Part shown: one piece after another, positions 38,097-48,638 of the stretch
Layout of the letters: each line of letters opens with the position of its first letter
Numbering within the stretch: the stretch's first letter is position 1
NCBI GenBank assembly: GCA_019096065.1
Contig: JAGUCH010000008.1
Coordinates: 4,159,001-4,223,000, forward strand
Direction of reading: 5' to 3'
DNA length: 64,000 nt
From: Paracyclopina nana
Lineage: Eukaryota; Arthropoda; Copepoda; Cyclopoida; Cyclopettidae
Translations under genes and position numbers: made by a program
Notes under the pieces: generated by a model
What the model was told of the DNA's origin: nothing
The model's database searches: none
The model's input: the letters and a program-made list of their open reading frames with translations, nothing else

Positions 38097-38269
38097 TAGG
38101 GCGTTCTCATATCGCAGTTTGGTCTAACCAAAACTGATTTTAGTTAAACCACGCTGATTCTGGTTAAACTAAACGCTACAAGAATGCTGACTTTTGTCCG
38201 GACAAAAGTCAATTTGGTCTAACCAGTATCAGTTTTGGTTAGACTAAAATGCAATATGAGAACGCCCTA
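38097..38269. mobile_element. MITE with TA target duplication
   Basis: Fold-back element of about 169 bp (38099-38267) flanked by TA on each side. Ends GGGCGTTCTCATAT and ATATGAGAACGCCC are perfect inverses, and the inverted repeat continues inward through GGTCTAACCAAAACTGAT and its complement. A central GTCCGGAC palindrome is present. TA duplication plus long terminal inverted repeats fits a Tc1/mariner-mobilised MITE. No ORF. Confidence 0.85.
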
Positions 38270-41200
38270 TTTACTTGACGCTAATGGTGATTAACATGGA
38301 GCGCGTGCCTCCATTTTATTTGAGGCCGACAAAAGCAGCAAAATTCGTGATATTCTTGTTAACTGAGCCATAGAGGTGTGTGGAATTTCTCTCATTTCTT
38401 GGCAGGCGAAGCAGCAGCCCTTCATACATCATCAGCAAGTTCATGCATTTCATATTTGCAAGGTTGGTTGGCCACAAAAAAGTAGCTCTGAAAATTTCAG
38501 ACTTCAAGCCTACTGAAATGATGGATGAAGCTTGAAGATCGTCAGGCTTTTTTTGGCCCTGGTTGAGGTTCTAGGCCAACAACCAAACTTCAGATAATCA
38601 CACTTTTCCTCACAGAAAAAATTAGCATCTCAAAAGGACTCAAAATCAAAGTGAGTCACTAAATAAGCTGCATTTCAAAATTGAGGTTAATTAGGGCTGC
38701 AGCACACTCAAGTTACTCAAATCCATCATCAGCCTGATCTTCTTTCATCATCATTTCCCTCCAGCCAGCCAAAAAAGTGAAAAGGTTGCATTGCTGCATA
38801 GGTGAAGAAGATGTTGAATTTGTGGCTGAGTAGCTAAAAAATTAAATTAGCTCATCACGAAAAATGCCTACTTTTTTGGTCAAGGTATTTTCCGTTGGGT
38901 GTGGCAGTGCTTTAGCTTTTTTATGAATCTCACTTGACACCAGAGAGCTGTAATTTAGCCATGATTTTTAAAAGTTCAAGAGAAAAACGTGACCACTGCT
39001 GCAAACTAACTGTTTTAATGGCTTAATTATGCTTAAGAATTCTTTTCTAAAAGCGAAAAGGAAAGAATGGGACTGGAAGGGGTGGTCTGGCTTGGACAGA
39101 CTTTGCATTTCAAGCCAATATCTCCAGCTGGCAAACAGATTTCCTCAGGTAATTGGACATGGCACAAGGCAGAAGTTACACTTTGAATATCCAAACTCCA
39201 TTTACATACTTGGAATACAGGCAAGCTTCTACATTTTTTCTTTCATGCTTTCTATTCCACAAAACGGAGAACTTTTTGGAGACAACTTGACGCTTTGTTT
39301 AGAGATCTGACTTACCTTGAAAATGCCAAAAAGACGGCAAAGGCCTGAGTGAATTCCTGATGAGCCACTCCAACGTTCAAACCGAATTTGACGCAAAAAT
39401 GCACCGCTATGAAAAACAACGGCTTCACAGCACAGCAAGAGTTAAAACTGAGTAATACGATCAGCCACAAGAGTGACCAGATAAACATACCTCATTTCGA
39501 TCCTTTATTTTGACAAAAAAGCCAAACATCAGAGAAATATATATTTTTTTTTTGAAAATTGGCAAAATATGGTTACTAAAAATGGTCATAGGGCTCATGA
39601 TGACTTTGGCTTTACACGCATGACCAGCTTTGCATGGCTTGTTAAAAGGCAGAGCTAAAAAAAAGCTCACTTTTAGTCCTACGTAGAGTTTATACAGGCC
39701 ATGTGTGTTATCTTGTGCGATATGCGCGTGACAAATGTCATCAAATCGTGTACAATTCTGAGTGACGCATCGAAAATCATCGACAGGCGTGAACAGCATA
39801 CTGGCAACGTTTACTCAGCCTGAGGTGATTTTTTCGACACTTTGTGGGTGGTCATCATCAAGTAACTCAAGTGTCTGGATAAAATGCAGGTTTTTTTCAC
39901 CTTTATATTAGCAACTCGATCATGATTTATCGCTTGATGGTCAAAGCTTGTTAGTTTTTAAAGCAGCCTTTTTTCTACTCTTCTGACTGACAGTCAGCGA
40001 TGTGAGTCATGACATTTGAAATTCCACATTAATTTTTCATTTTGTCAATCAATTATTTCAGCTTTTCCCACTCTTTTCTACATGTGTCATTGTGGGTTTG
40101 CCTTAAGGTCCATCGAGTTTGGGTCAGTCAAACTCAATTCTTGGAAGTCAGTTTACACATTTAACCGTTTCTCACTATTATAGGGGTGTGAGCACAGTGA
40201 GCACAAGCGTGCACCTTTAGCGGAAATTCCCTTATCTGTCAATTTTTTATGCATTCACCAAAAGCTTGCTGCTCATCACACTTGTACCATGTTAAAGTGG
40301 GTTTTTCACTAAATAACCTCACCGTGCTCAAGTTATAGGTGGTCGGTTTAGAAATATATCACGCCAAATGTGCACTTTTCGTCTCTTCCCAAAACATGTG
40401 TAAAGTGGCAGGCAGAAAAACCGACTGATTTATAGGCAAACTTGAGAAATAAAAAGTCCTTCTTCTCGAAAAGCTGCTTTGACAGCATTTTTATTATTTT
40501 CAAGTCACTTTGAAAATTACGGGGAAACCCCATAAAAAGTCCTATCCTTTTTTGAGCCATTATTGAACATCATCTCGAAATTGCCCGGAAAACTGGCCCT
40601 TTATGGCATTACGCTACGTGTATCTGAGCCATAGATCTCAATCGTGAAAAAATAACCCGAGTTATGAAGATAGAGGGAAGTGAGGCAAAGAAGATGGCTA
40701 TGTTTTCTTTGCAGGTTATTAGGCAAATATTCTGACAGCGCAAGCTCTCCTGGGAATGGCAAACAAATCCGGATATTTGATCTCGCGTTTATCCTAAGTG
40801 GTAAGTACACTGTTTGACCCATTCCAAAAAACGACCTCAGCATATTAATCTCTTTTAATCATGTAGCAGATTATTGGCGCCCGAAATGGCTCTCCAAAGG
40901 CCAATTAATGGAGGAAAACATTCATTTTCAAGGATATTAGCTCAAATTGCTTTTCTGGAGTCGATCTATTATTTTCGTGGTTGAATGCACGCGTGCCGCA
41001 TTTTTTCATCAACTACCAATTTGCCCTGAATGTGGCTCGTGCTCTCTAATTTTGTGGCAAATTTAGAATCACTCCATCAAACGAGGCCGGAGCAAGAATT
41101 GGTATTTATCACAAACATGCACTTGGAAAATCATCTGGTGAATTATGCATTATTTGCCACCGCAACTTTGACACCTATTTTCCCAAGTAGTCTGCTATTT

Positions 41201-42412
41201 GTGATGGATAAGATACTCGCCGATACATCGATAAAATTAGTTCGGCCAAGCTCTCAGTGATGGATCGAACTAGGCCTCTGGGCAGGCAGGAAATTGCTAT
41301 CCATGGCTTTGAAAAGATTCAAAAAATATCTAGATGGCAGCAACACAAAAGGTGAAAATGGAGGAATAATTGGAGCTCTCAAAGTGAAGCCATCAATCTG
41401 CCCAATTGTGTTAAAAACTGACGTCACAGGATTTCAAATGTGGGAAATGCTACTATTGTGCCGCTGCATTATGCCCTAACCTGCCATTAATGGTTGATTT
41501 ACTGTAGAACTGATGAGCTTCTACATGGAAGGGAATCCGAGAACAGTTGCACAAATTCCCAGCACCTTCCACATTGGACGACGCGCATACTAAGTAGTAA
41601 ATTAGACACCTTAAAATTAATGCACTTGTTTTATGGCTCTCTCCAACTCTCGAATTCTTCGGCTGAGATGTAGTAAAAATTAATGTTTATTTTCCTCAAT
41701 AATATTCAGCTTGGGAATCGTCCGTTCTTTTGAGCAATTGCTCAGCTGCTTTTCCGTTGCTGCAAGGCACGATTTCATTTGTTTCTCAAGTTTTCATCGC
41801 GCCTTCACACCCCAATGGTTCAAGCCTTTGAGACGTGAGAATTTCAACTTTGCCTGCATTCATTATCAAATAGATGGAATTTGCTCAAAGTTTTCTCAAA
41901 ATCTCCTGCTTCCAGCTCAGAAACTGATTAGTTCACAAGTGAGGAAGGAAGTAAACTCACCAGACCACAAGATATTTGAAAGGTTTGGTGATTTTTTGCC
42001 TGTCAAAACACATACTATAATTAGATGAGCCAAAAAAAGCTGATTTGTTCTAGATGCCATCACACCTGTTTGAAAAGTGGCTATTTTCCTGTCGAACAAA
42101 TAAATCTGCTACAAAAAGCATTTTCTTCGTCTTTTTGCTAAACTTGTGGTAGAAAAAACATCTTTTTGTCTGCTAAGGAACTTTTTTTTGGGTGCTAAAA
42201 AATGTGCATTTTTCACGTTCCCCTTTTTCGTCTCCTAGTAGCTAATTAATTGCCACTGAAACTTTTCCAAGCAGGGAATTTTTTCACTTCAAGGCTAAAT
42301 TACACTTGGTGCATTATTCTCGAATAAACAAGCTGAGACTGATGACAACACACAAAGGCCCACTCCAACTAATTACAACTTCAAAGCACAAGTTTAAATG
42401 GCTACAGTCTTT
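38270..42412. other. Non-coding intergenic DNA
   Basis: AT-rich, with no supported gene, RNA or notable repeat. The longest frames (39461-39799 minus, 41711-42028 plus) look random. Confidence 0.45.
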
Positions 42413-42462
42413 GGCCCGATCCGTGGCGTGTTTTTTCATGGGCACTATGTGACTATGTAAAC
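42413..42462 (+). repeat. Left terminal inverted repeat
   Basis: 50 bp, inverse of 46622-46671 with two mismatches. Confidence 0.85.
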
Positions 42463-42814
42463 GTGCTTAAGTAGCTGCGATAGTCAGCTTGAGTCTTTCA
42501 TTTCATTGAAGTAAAATGGCTGACTTTTGCGAGATGCATTACATAAAAAGCAGCTCATGGCTGACTATGTGCTTTTGATCAGTCTTTGAGCCAGTTTTTC
42601 CCATTAGTATTTAAATACATGCTGACTATGTCTGACCTCTTGTAAGATGAGAAATGATGCCAATACTTCCCAAAAAAGCCAAAATAAGCCCTCTTATTTG
42701 AAGATTCCAAAATAACCACCCAAAATGTGCATGTTTGGTTTTGTATACATTTTGCTGGGCCGACGTTGCTAACTGTTATGGAAAACGGCACGTGAGACTC
42801 GAAGTTAAGAAGAT

Positions 42815-43480
42815 CGCCAACCGCAAATGTGACCTCGAATATTTCCGATTGACCTCGAAATTGCCAATTTGACGCCTAAAATCGCCGATTCGGCCTTGAA
42901 AATCAATGATTCGAAATCAAAAGTTGCCGATTTGACCTCGAAAATCGCCGACTCGACCTCAATGTCGCAATTGTGACCTCGAAAATCGCCGAATCTGGTC
43001 TCGAATATTGCCGATTGGACCTCAAAAATCGCCGTTTCGGCCTCGAATATTGCCAATTTGACATTGAAAATCGCCAACTCGGCCTCGAAAATCGCTAACT
43101 CGGCCTCGAAAATCGCCAACTCGGCCTCGAAAATCGCCAACTCGGCCTCGAAAATCGCCAACTCGGCCTCGAAAATCGCCAACTCGGCCTCGAAAATCGC
43201 CAACTCGGCCTCGAAAATCGCCAACTCGGCCTCGAAAATAGCTTACTCGGCCTCGATAATCGCAGACTCAGCCTCGAAAATCGCTTACTCGGCCTCGAAA
43301 ATCGCCAACTCGGCCTCGAAAATCGCCAACTCGGCCTCGAAAATCTCCAACTTTGGCCTCTAAAGTCACCAAATCTTGCCTTGATTATTGCCAGTTCGGC
43401 CTCGGAAATTGCCGATTTTGACCTTGAAAATTGCTGATTGGACCTTGAAAATCGCCGATTCTGCCTTCGAAAAACAGCTA
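42815..43480. repeat. 21-bp tandem repeat array
   Basis: The unit is GGCCTCGAAAATCGCCAACTC or close variants. About 13 near-identical copies occupy 43,080-43,355, and units become steadily more degenerate on both sides out to 42,815 and 43,480. As 21 is a multiple of three, the array opens long frames on both strands (repeating IANSASK on plus, AIFEAEL on minus). I treat these as artefacts. Confidence 0.9.
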
Positions 43481-43748
43481 ATTTTGCTGAAAAAGTCCAA
43501 AACCAAATTTGGCGTGTAAAAACGGACAACTCAAAAGCTGAAAAACGGTAAGGAACATGAAAGTCCTTCTAAAGAAATCAATTAACTAATGAGTTCTTTT
43601 TGCAGATCTGTGCATAAGCTCCCAAATGAAAGTGGGGAATTTGGCCATGAGGACGCTGATTTATGGTAGCAAAAACCAGCAATTTTTGAACCTGAAAACC
43701 AACAATTTTGGCCTAAAAAACCCTAAAATAGCTTAGACTGGCAATTGA

Positions 43749-44110
43749 ATCAGTGATCACATTAGAGTATTAGCTTAAAAGTTGCTATATGGATAAGCTG
43801 GTGGGGTACGTCGAATAATATTGTTAGAGTTCTCTCTTTCAAGGTTTAACGGCCAGATTCTCATCAGTGATGCCTAGCTGTCCAACCTTACTTGCCTAAG
43901 AATGGCAATCATATCAGTGGTCACATTAGAGTGTTAGCAAATTAGCGTAAGAGTTGCTCTATGGATAAGCTGGTGGGGTACGTCGAATAATATTGTTAGA
44001 GTTCTCTCTTTCAAGGTTTAACGGCCAGATTCTCATCAGTGATGCCTAGCTGTCCAACCTTACTTGCCTTAGAATGGCAATCATATCAGTGATCACATTA
44101 AAATGTTAGG
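43749..44110. repeat. ~165-bp tandem duplicate (about 2.1 copies)
   Basis: Copy 1 starts about 43,749 (TCAGTGATCACATTAGAG) and copy 2 about 43,914, with a third partial start at about 44,084. A core of more than 100 bp around GGTGGGGTACGTCGAATAAT is identical between copies. Confidence 0.85.
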
Positions 44111-44119
44111 AGTAAGCTT

Positions 44120-45290
44120 ATGCTACCAGGAGTTTGAAGCACATGAACTTTGTCAAGGCATAAGTTTGCTGTGACTGAAATTGGTGGACGATATGCAGCT
44201 TAAGTTGCTAAAGGCTTGAGGCATGGCATAAGTTTGCTGTGGCCTCTGAGTTTGGTGGAAGATGAGCAGCTTAAGTTGCTATATGCATGAGGCATAGCAT
44301 AAGTTTGCAGTGGACTCTGAGTTCGGTGGAAGATAGGCAGCTTAAGTTGGATTATGCATGAAGCATGGCAAAAGTTTGCAATGGCCTCTGGGTTTGTTGG
44401 AAGATAGGCAGCTTAAGTTGCATTATGCATGAGGCATGGCATAAGTTTGCTGTGGCCTCTGAGTTTGGTGGAAGATGAGCAGCTTAAGTTGCATTATGCA
44501 TGAGGCATGGCATAAGTTTGCCGTGGCCTCTGACTTTGGTGGAAGATGTGCAGCTTAAGTTGCTATATGCATGAGGCATAGCATAAGTTTGCAGTGGCCT
44601 CTGAGTTCGGTGGAAGATAGGCAGCTTAAGTTGGATTATGCATGAGGCATGGCAAAAGTTTGCAATGGCCTCTGGGTTTGGTGGAAGATACGCAGCTTAA
44701 GTTGCATTATGCATAAGGCATGGCATAAGTTTGCTGTGGCCTCTGACTTTGGTGGAAGATGAGCAGCTTAAGTTGCATTATGCATGAGGCATGGCATAAG
44801 TTTGCCGTGGCCACTGAGTTTGGTGGAAGATAAGCAGCTTAAGTTGCTATATGCTTAAGGCATACCATAAGATTGCAGTGGCCTCTGAGTTTGGTGGAAG
44901 ATGAGCAGCTTAAGTTGCATTATGCATGAGGCATGGCATAAGCTTAAGTTTGCTATAGCCTTTGAGTTTGGTGGAATATGAGCAGCTTAAGTTGCTATAT
45001 GCATGAGACATGTCTTAAGTTTGCTGTGGCCTCTGAGTTCGGTGGAAGATAGGCAGCAATTAAGTTGCATTATGCATGAGGTATGGCATATGTTTGCTGT
45101 GGCCTCTGAGTTTGGTGAAAGATTAGCAGCTTAAGTTGCTATATTCATTAGGCATGGCATAAGTTTGCTGTGGCCTCTGAGTTTGGTGGAAGATGAGCAG
45201 CTTAAGTTGCATTATGCATGAGGCATAGCATAAGTTTGCAGTGGCTTCTGGGTTTGGTGGAAGATGAGCAGCTTTGGTTGATCTATTTTG
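44120..45290. repeat. 71-bp satellite array (about 16 copies)
   Basis: The unit is about 71 bp, containing GCAGCTTAAGTTGC, ATGCATGAGGCATGGCATA and GTGGCCTCTGAGTTTGGTGG. Copies differ by a few substitutions. The period is not a multiple of three, so it is not coding. A diverged tail continues to about 45,480. Confidence 0.9.
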
Positions 45291-46621
45291 AGGCAGATGA
45301 ACTTATGACACTGCATAATAGTTTGCTTTGGCCGCTAAGTTTAACAGCAGTTGAAGATTAGCAATTAAGTTGCTGAATTTTGAGGCATTGAAGCTTTTTC
45401 TAATCTATTGGTTAACTGTTGCCACTTAGTTCAGCTGAAGTTGGTGAGTAGCTTAGGCTGTAAAAGTTTGCTGTTGCCAATGAGGAAGGTGAGGATGATT
45501 TGAATTAAAATATCATGTACAAAAAATAAGGCTTTCTATATCTAGTTTTATGTACAATGGGCGAACTATGTCAAGAATGGCTTCAATGATGAAGTGCTAC
45601 CGAATGGAAGTGCCACCCAAGAATTGAAGAGCCAATGATTTTTTTATATCTATAAGTTGTCAAATTTTTGTATCACTGGTCTTTTTGATGACATGAATGA
45701 AAGTGATGAGATAGATCTAGGCAGGATAGAAGAATGTACCTTTAATAAATAATCAAGATAGATAGGGAGACATTTAGCTAGCCATTGCATAGTTGATTCC
45801 TTCTTCATGATCTGGTAAGTTAGACCTAGAAAAGTACCTAGCCTTGAGAACAATTGGCGAGCCAGGCAGTTATTTTTCATCCTTGATTAGGCCAGCATCT
45901 ACTCCACCTTTCACCTCCATTGCACCCAGCCTGCACGCTCTACAACACCAAAATGAGGCCAAAAAGATGCTTGACCAGAACCAGTATGAGGCCAAAAAGA
46001 TGCCTGAGAAGAGGTTAATACCCACATTTAGGGTTTATAGCTATCTTGTGGCTAATGAAAGCTATAGTTCAAAACTAAAATAGTAAAATTAAGGGCTTAC
46101 AAGCTCAGGCATTCAAGCATTCAAATTTGGGCCATTCAAGACTGCAAACTCTGGCATTGAAGACTGACTTAGACTTAAGACCTTTAAAAACTATAGAATC
46201 TGGCTTTCATCAAGGCCACTAATTCTCGCCATTCATGACTGCAGATTGAACTGTCATTTTTACACTATTGCAGTATATGTTGTTGTTGTTTAGTTGTGAA
46301 AATAAATGATCTTGATTTGGTATCTCTACATTTAATCCTTTGTGAGCAGCATGTCTGAGCTATGATCAGTTCTAAAGAAAGCCTCTCAAAGATAAGCTAT
46401 TTTTGACATCTGGAAAGCAATAACTTTAAAAATAAGCAAATTTCTGATTAAAATGGATTTTTTGGCAGAAACATTTGCTGCTCACACTACTTATTAGTGT
46501 TGATAGTCTCCAAGTACTTAAGCACCTTGACATGCTATTTAAATGCCCTGGTATGCTATTTAAATACTTGCAGTTTGGCTACTAAAATAGTAGCTACTTA
46601 AGTAGGCAAGTGTATAGTCAG

Positions 46622-46671
46622 GTTTACATAGTCACTTAGTGCCTATGAAAAAACACGCCACGGATCGGGCC
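46622..46671 (-). repeat. Right terminal inverted repeat
   Basis: Inverse of 42413-42462; followed by TTTGATC. Confidence 0.85.
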
Positions 46672-47932
46672 TTTGATCTACTTTTTCTGCCACCACAGCT
46701 GCTGCTGAATCATGTGTGCCTTTGTAACGATTTCTTGCTCAACTCCAGCCCTTGACCCGAAGATCTTTCATTTTTCCTTCCCTGATTTTCTAGATCATCG
46801 TAGGCTAAAGTCACCACCCACACGGTAAAAAACATCGTAATTACATACAACAGAAATCAGATACTATCAGCAAGAAAATATTGTGCCTCGTAGGGCTACA
46901 AGCTCAATTTCCACCTGAAACCTAGCAGCAGGGACAAAAAGTGCCTGGCTTTTTCTTATACCACATTGCTGGCAGGATTGAAACCTCCTGCATCTCCTCG
47001 GTTTTTTGCTCAAAATATGGCTTGCCACTCAAATCGCGTGAAATTGGTTTCAGCACAAAGGAGAAAGAATTTCTTGGGTATAACTTTTCAGATTTTTATC
47101 TTACATAAAATGCTCAGGATGAAAAAAGGCAGCTCTTCTTTTCAAGCCTCATTAATTCTTAATTTAAGGTAGCAATATTTCATTGCGCTTGCGTCGAAGT
47201 GAATTCTTGTCTCAATTATCTGGCGGGAGGTCTTGGCTCATTTGGCAAAAGGGAGAAAGTGTTGATAACCAAAAGCCTGCAATTATTGGATGGAGGCTCA
47301 ATATGAACCCTTTTTAAATTATGGTCTCCTGGATAGTGACTTGATTATAGCTCCCACAAAGGGGATCATTTATTTCTTATGGCACACCAGGCTTGAGATG
47401 CGTGAATCCGGCATTTTTCATATATATATTTTTCCTCTAGAATGGAATTCCTTTTCGTACTATATCTAACCACTCATTTTGCCATATTGAGATTTCCTAT
47501 GGCCTCTATAATTGTCAAGGATTTCGGAAATTGATTCTGTCAGTAAGAAGAAATTCCAGTTTATGAAATGGAGGAAGCTGGAGGAAATTAATGAGCGTTT
47601 TGCAGTTCTCATCGGAATTTCAGAGACAACTGTGAAATTGTTAGTTTTTCATCTAGTGTTGGGCTTAAATGGCTACTATTATATCTTGATTTGGTGAAAC
47701 CGAATTTGTCAAGAGCACGCAGCAAGAAGAGACCTTTTGATTCATAATTGTGAGGGAAGGTCCTATTTATTTCTTAGCCGGAGGCTTTTTCGAAAATTAG
47801 ATTTTATCTCATGTTGCAATCAAGCACTCACCTGGCAATTTATTAAATTGCTTCTGTCTATGCAGTTTGAAAAATTGGATCAGAAAAAGCCTAAGTTTAA
47901 AAATTGGGTCAGCAAAAGTATAGTAAAAAATA
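46672..47932. other. Non-coding intergenic DNA
   Basis: No supported gene. Oligo-A at 47,924-47,929 is the terminator of the minus-strand tRNA-Val. Confidence 0.45.
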
Positions 47933-48005
47933 TGCTTCTGTCCGGGTTCGAACCGGAGACCTTCCGCGTGTAAAGCGGACGTGATAACCACTACACTACA
48001 GAAAC
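47933..48005 (-). tRNA. tRNA-Val (TAC)
   Basis: 73 nt, minus strand. The acceptor GTTTCTG pairs with CAGAAGC with one G-U. D-arm A box TAGTGTAGTGG, anticodon stem CCGC/GCGG around the loop TTTACAC (anticodon TAC), T-arm B box GGTTCGAACCC. TTTTTT follows as terminator. Together with the AAC gene at 27.6 kb, the window carries two Val isoacceptors. Confidence 0.93.
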
Positions 48006-48638
48006 CTCTTTTGATATCCCTAATCTATATAGATTAAATAATATTTGCTGGCTTTGTAGTACCGAAACTGTTATCGGTGATGCAAGCTATTCAATGTTAT
48101 ACAGGGGTCATAACTGTAGCCTTTTTTATAGGAAAAGTAATCATGAAGAAAACTGCCTTCATAACCATTTTGGAAGGCTTGCAGCCAGGAATCAGCCATA
48201 ATAATGTCCCTAGAAGTCAGCAAAAATCTCCTCCCCTCCGCTGAAAGACCTAGCTGGGTTGACTCTTACGCGGAAATGTGTACAGCTCCATAATGGTTAG
48301 AGTAGCCGGATTTGAGCAAGTCAAGTGCAATGTACAGAGATTGAACGATTATGCGAGCTGACACAGTAGATACATCCCTCCCAACCCTCAAAGCAAGCAA
48401 AGAGAAAGCAGCAGGAGCAACTTCCATCCCTGTCTTGGAAATGCTCAGCTGATCTGAGCGCCCGAAAAAGAGCGCGCTAACTTTGGCTCAGTTGGTGAGC
48501 TGAGACCGAGGAGAGCGGGAGAAAACGTCGCCAATTTTCAACTGTGTGCAACATAGCAGAGAACTATGTCCAAGACATTTCCACTAATATGGTGATATTA
48601 TAAAGGAAGGACACAACATAACGTGAAGCCCTGTAAAA
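48006..48638. other. Upstream region and presumed 5' UTR of robo-B
   Basis: No gene. It directly precedes the robo-B start codon, so promoter and 5' UTR should lie here. No TATA box can be assigned with confidence. Confidence 0.4.

Larger units (their letters stand above)
42413..46671. mobile_element. 4.26-kb non-autonomous element with 50-bp terminal inverted repeats
   Basis: The left end 42413-42462 (begins GGCCCGATCCGTGGCGTG) and the right end 46622-46671 are inverse copies with 48 of 50 bases matching. Shared CTTAAGTAGCT and TATTTAAAT motifs lie just inside both ends. Each end is flanked by TTT, a possible 3-bp target duplication. The interior is mostly tandem repeats (21-bp, ~165-bp, 71-bp) and has no transposase-like frame. 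The GGCCC start and 3-bp duplication would suit a PIF/Harbinger-mobilised derivative, but that is inference. Confidence 0.75.

Noticed and set aside
42805..43529. Long overlapping frames on both strands encoding AIFEAEL, IANSASK and related repeats
   Set aside because: They are by-products of a 21-bp tandem repeat. All come from the same DNA in several frames, with no start context, splice sites or unique sequence.
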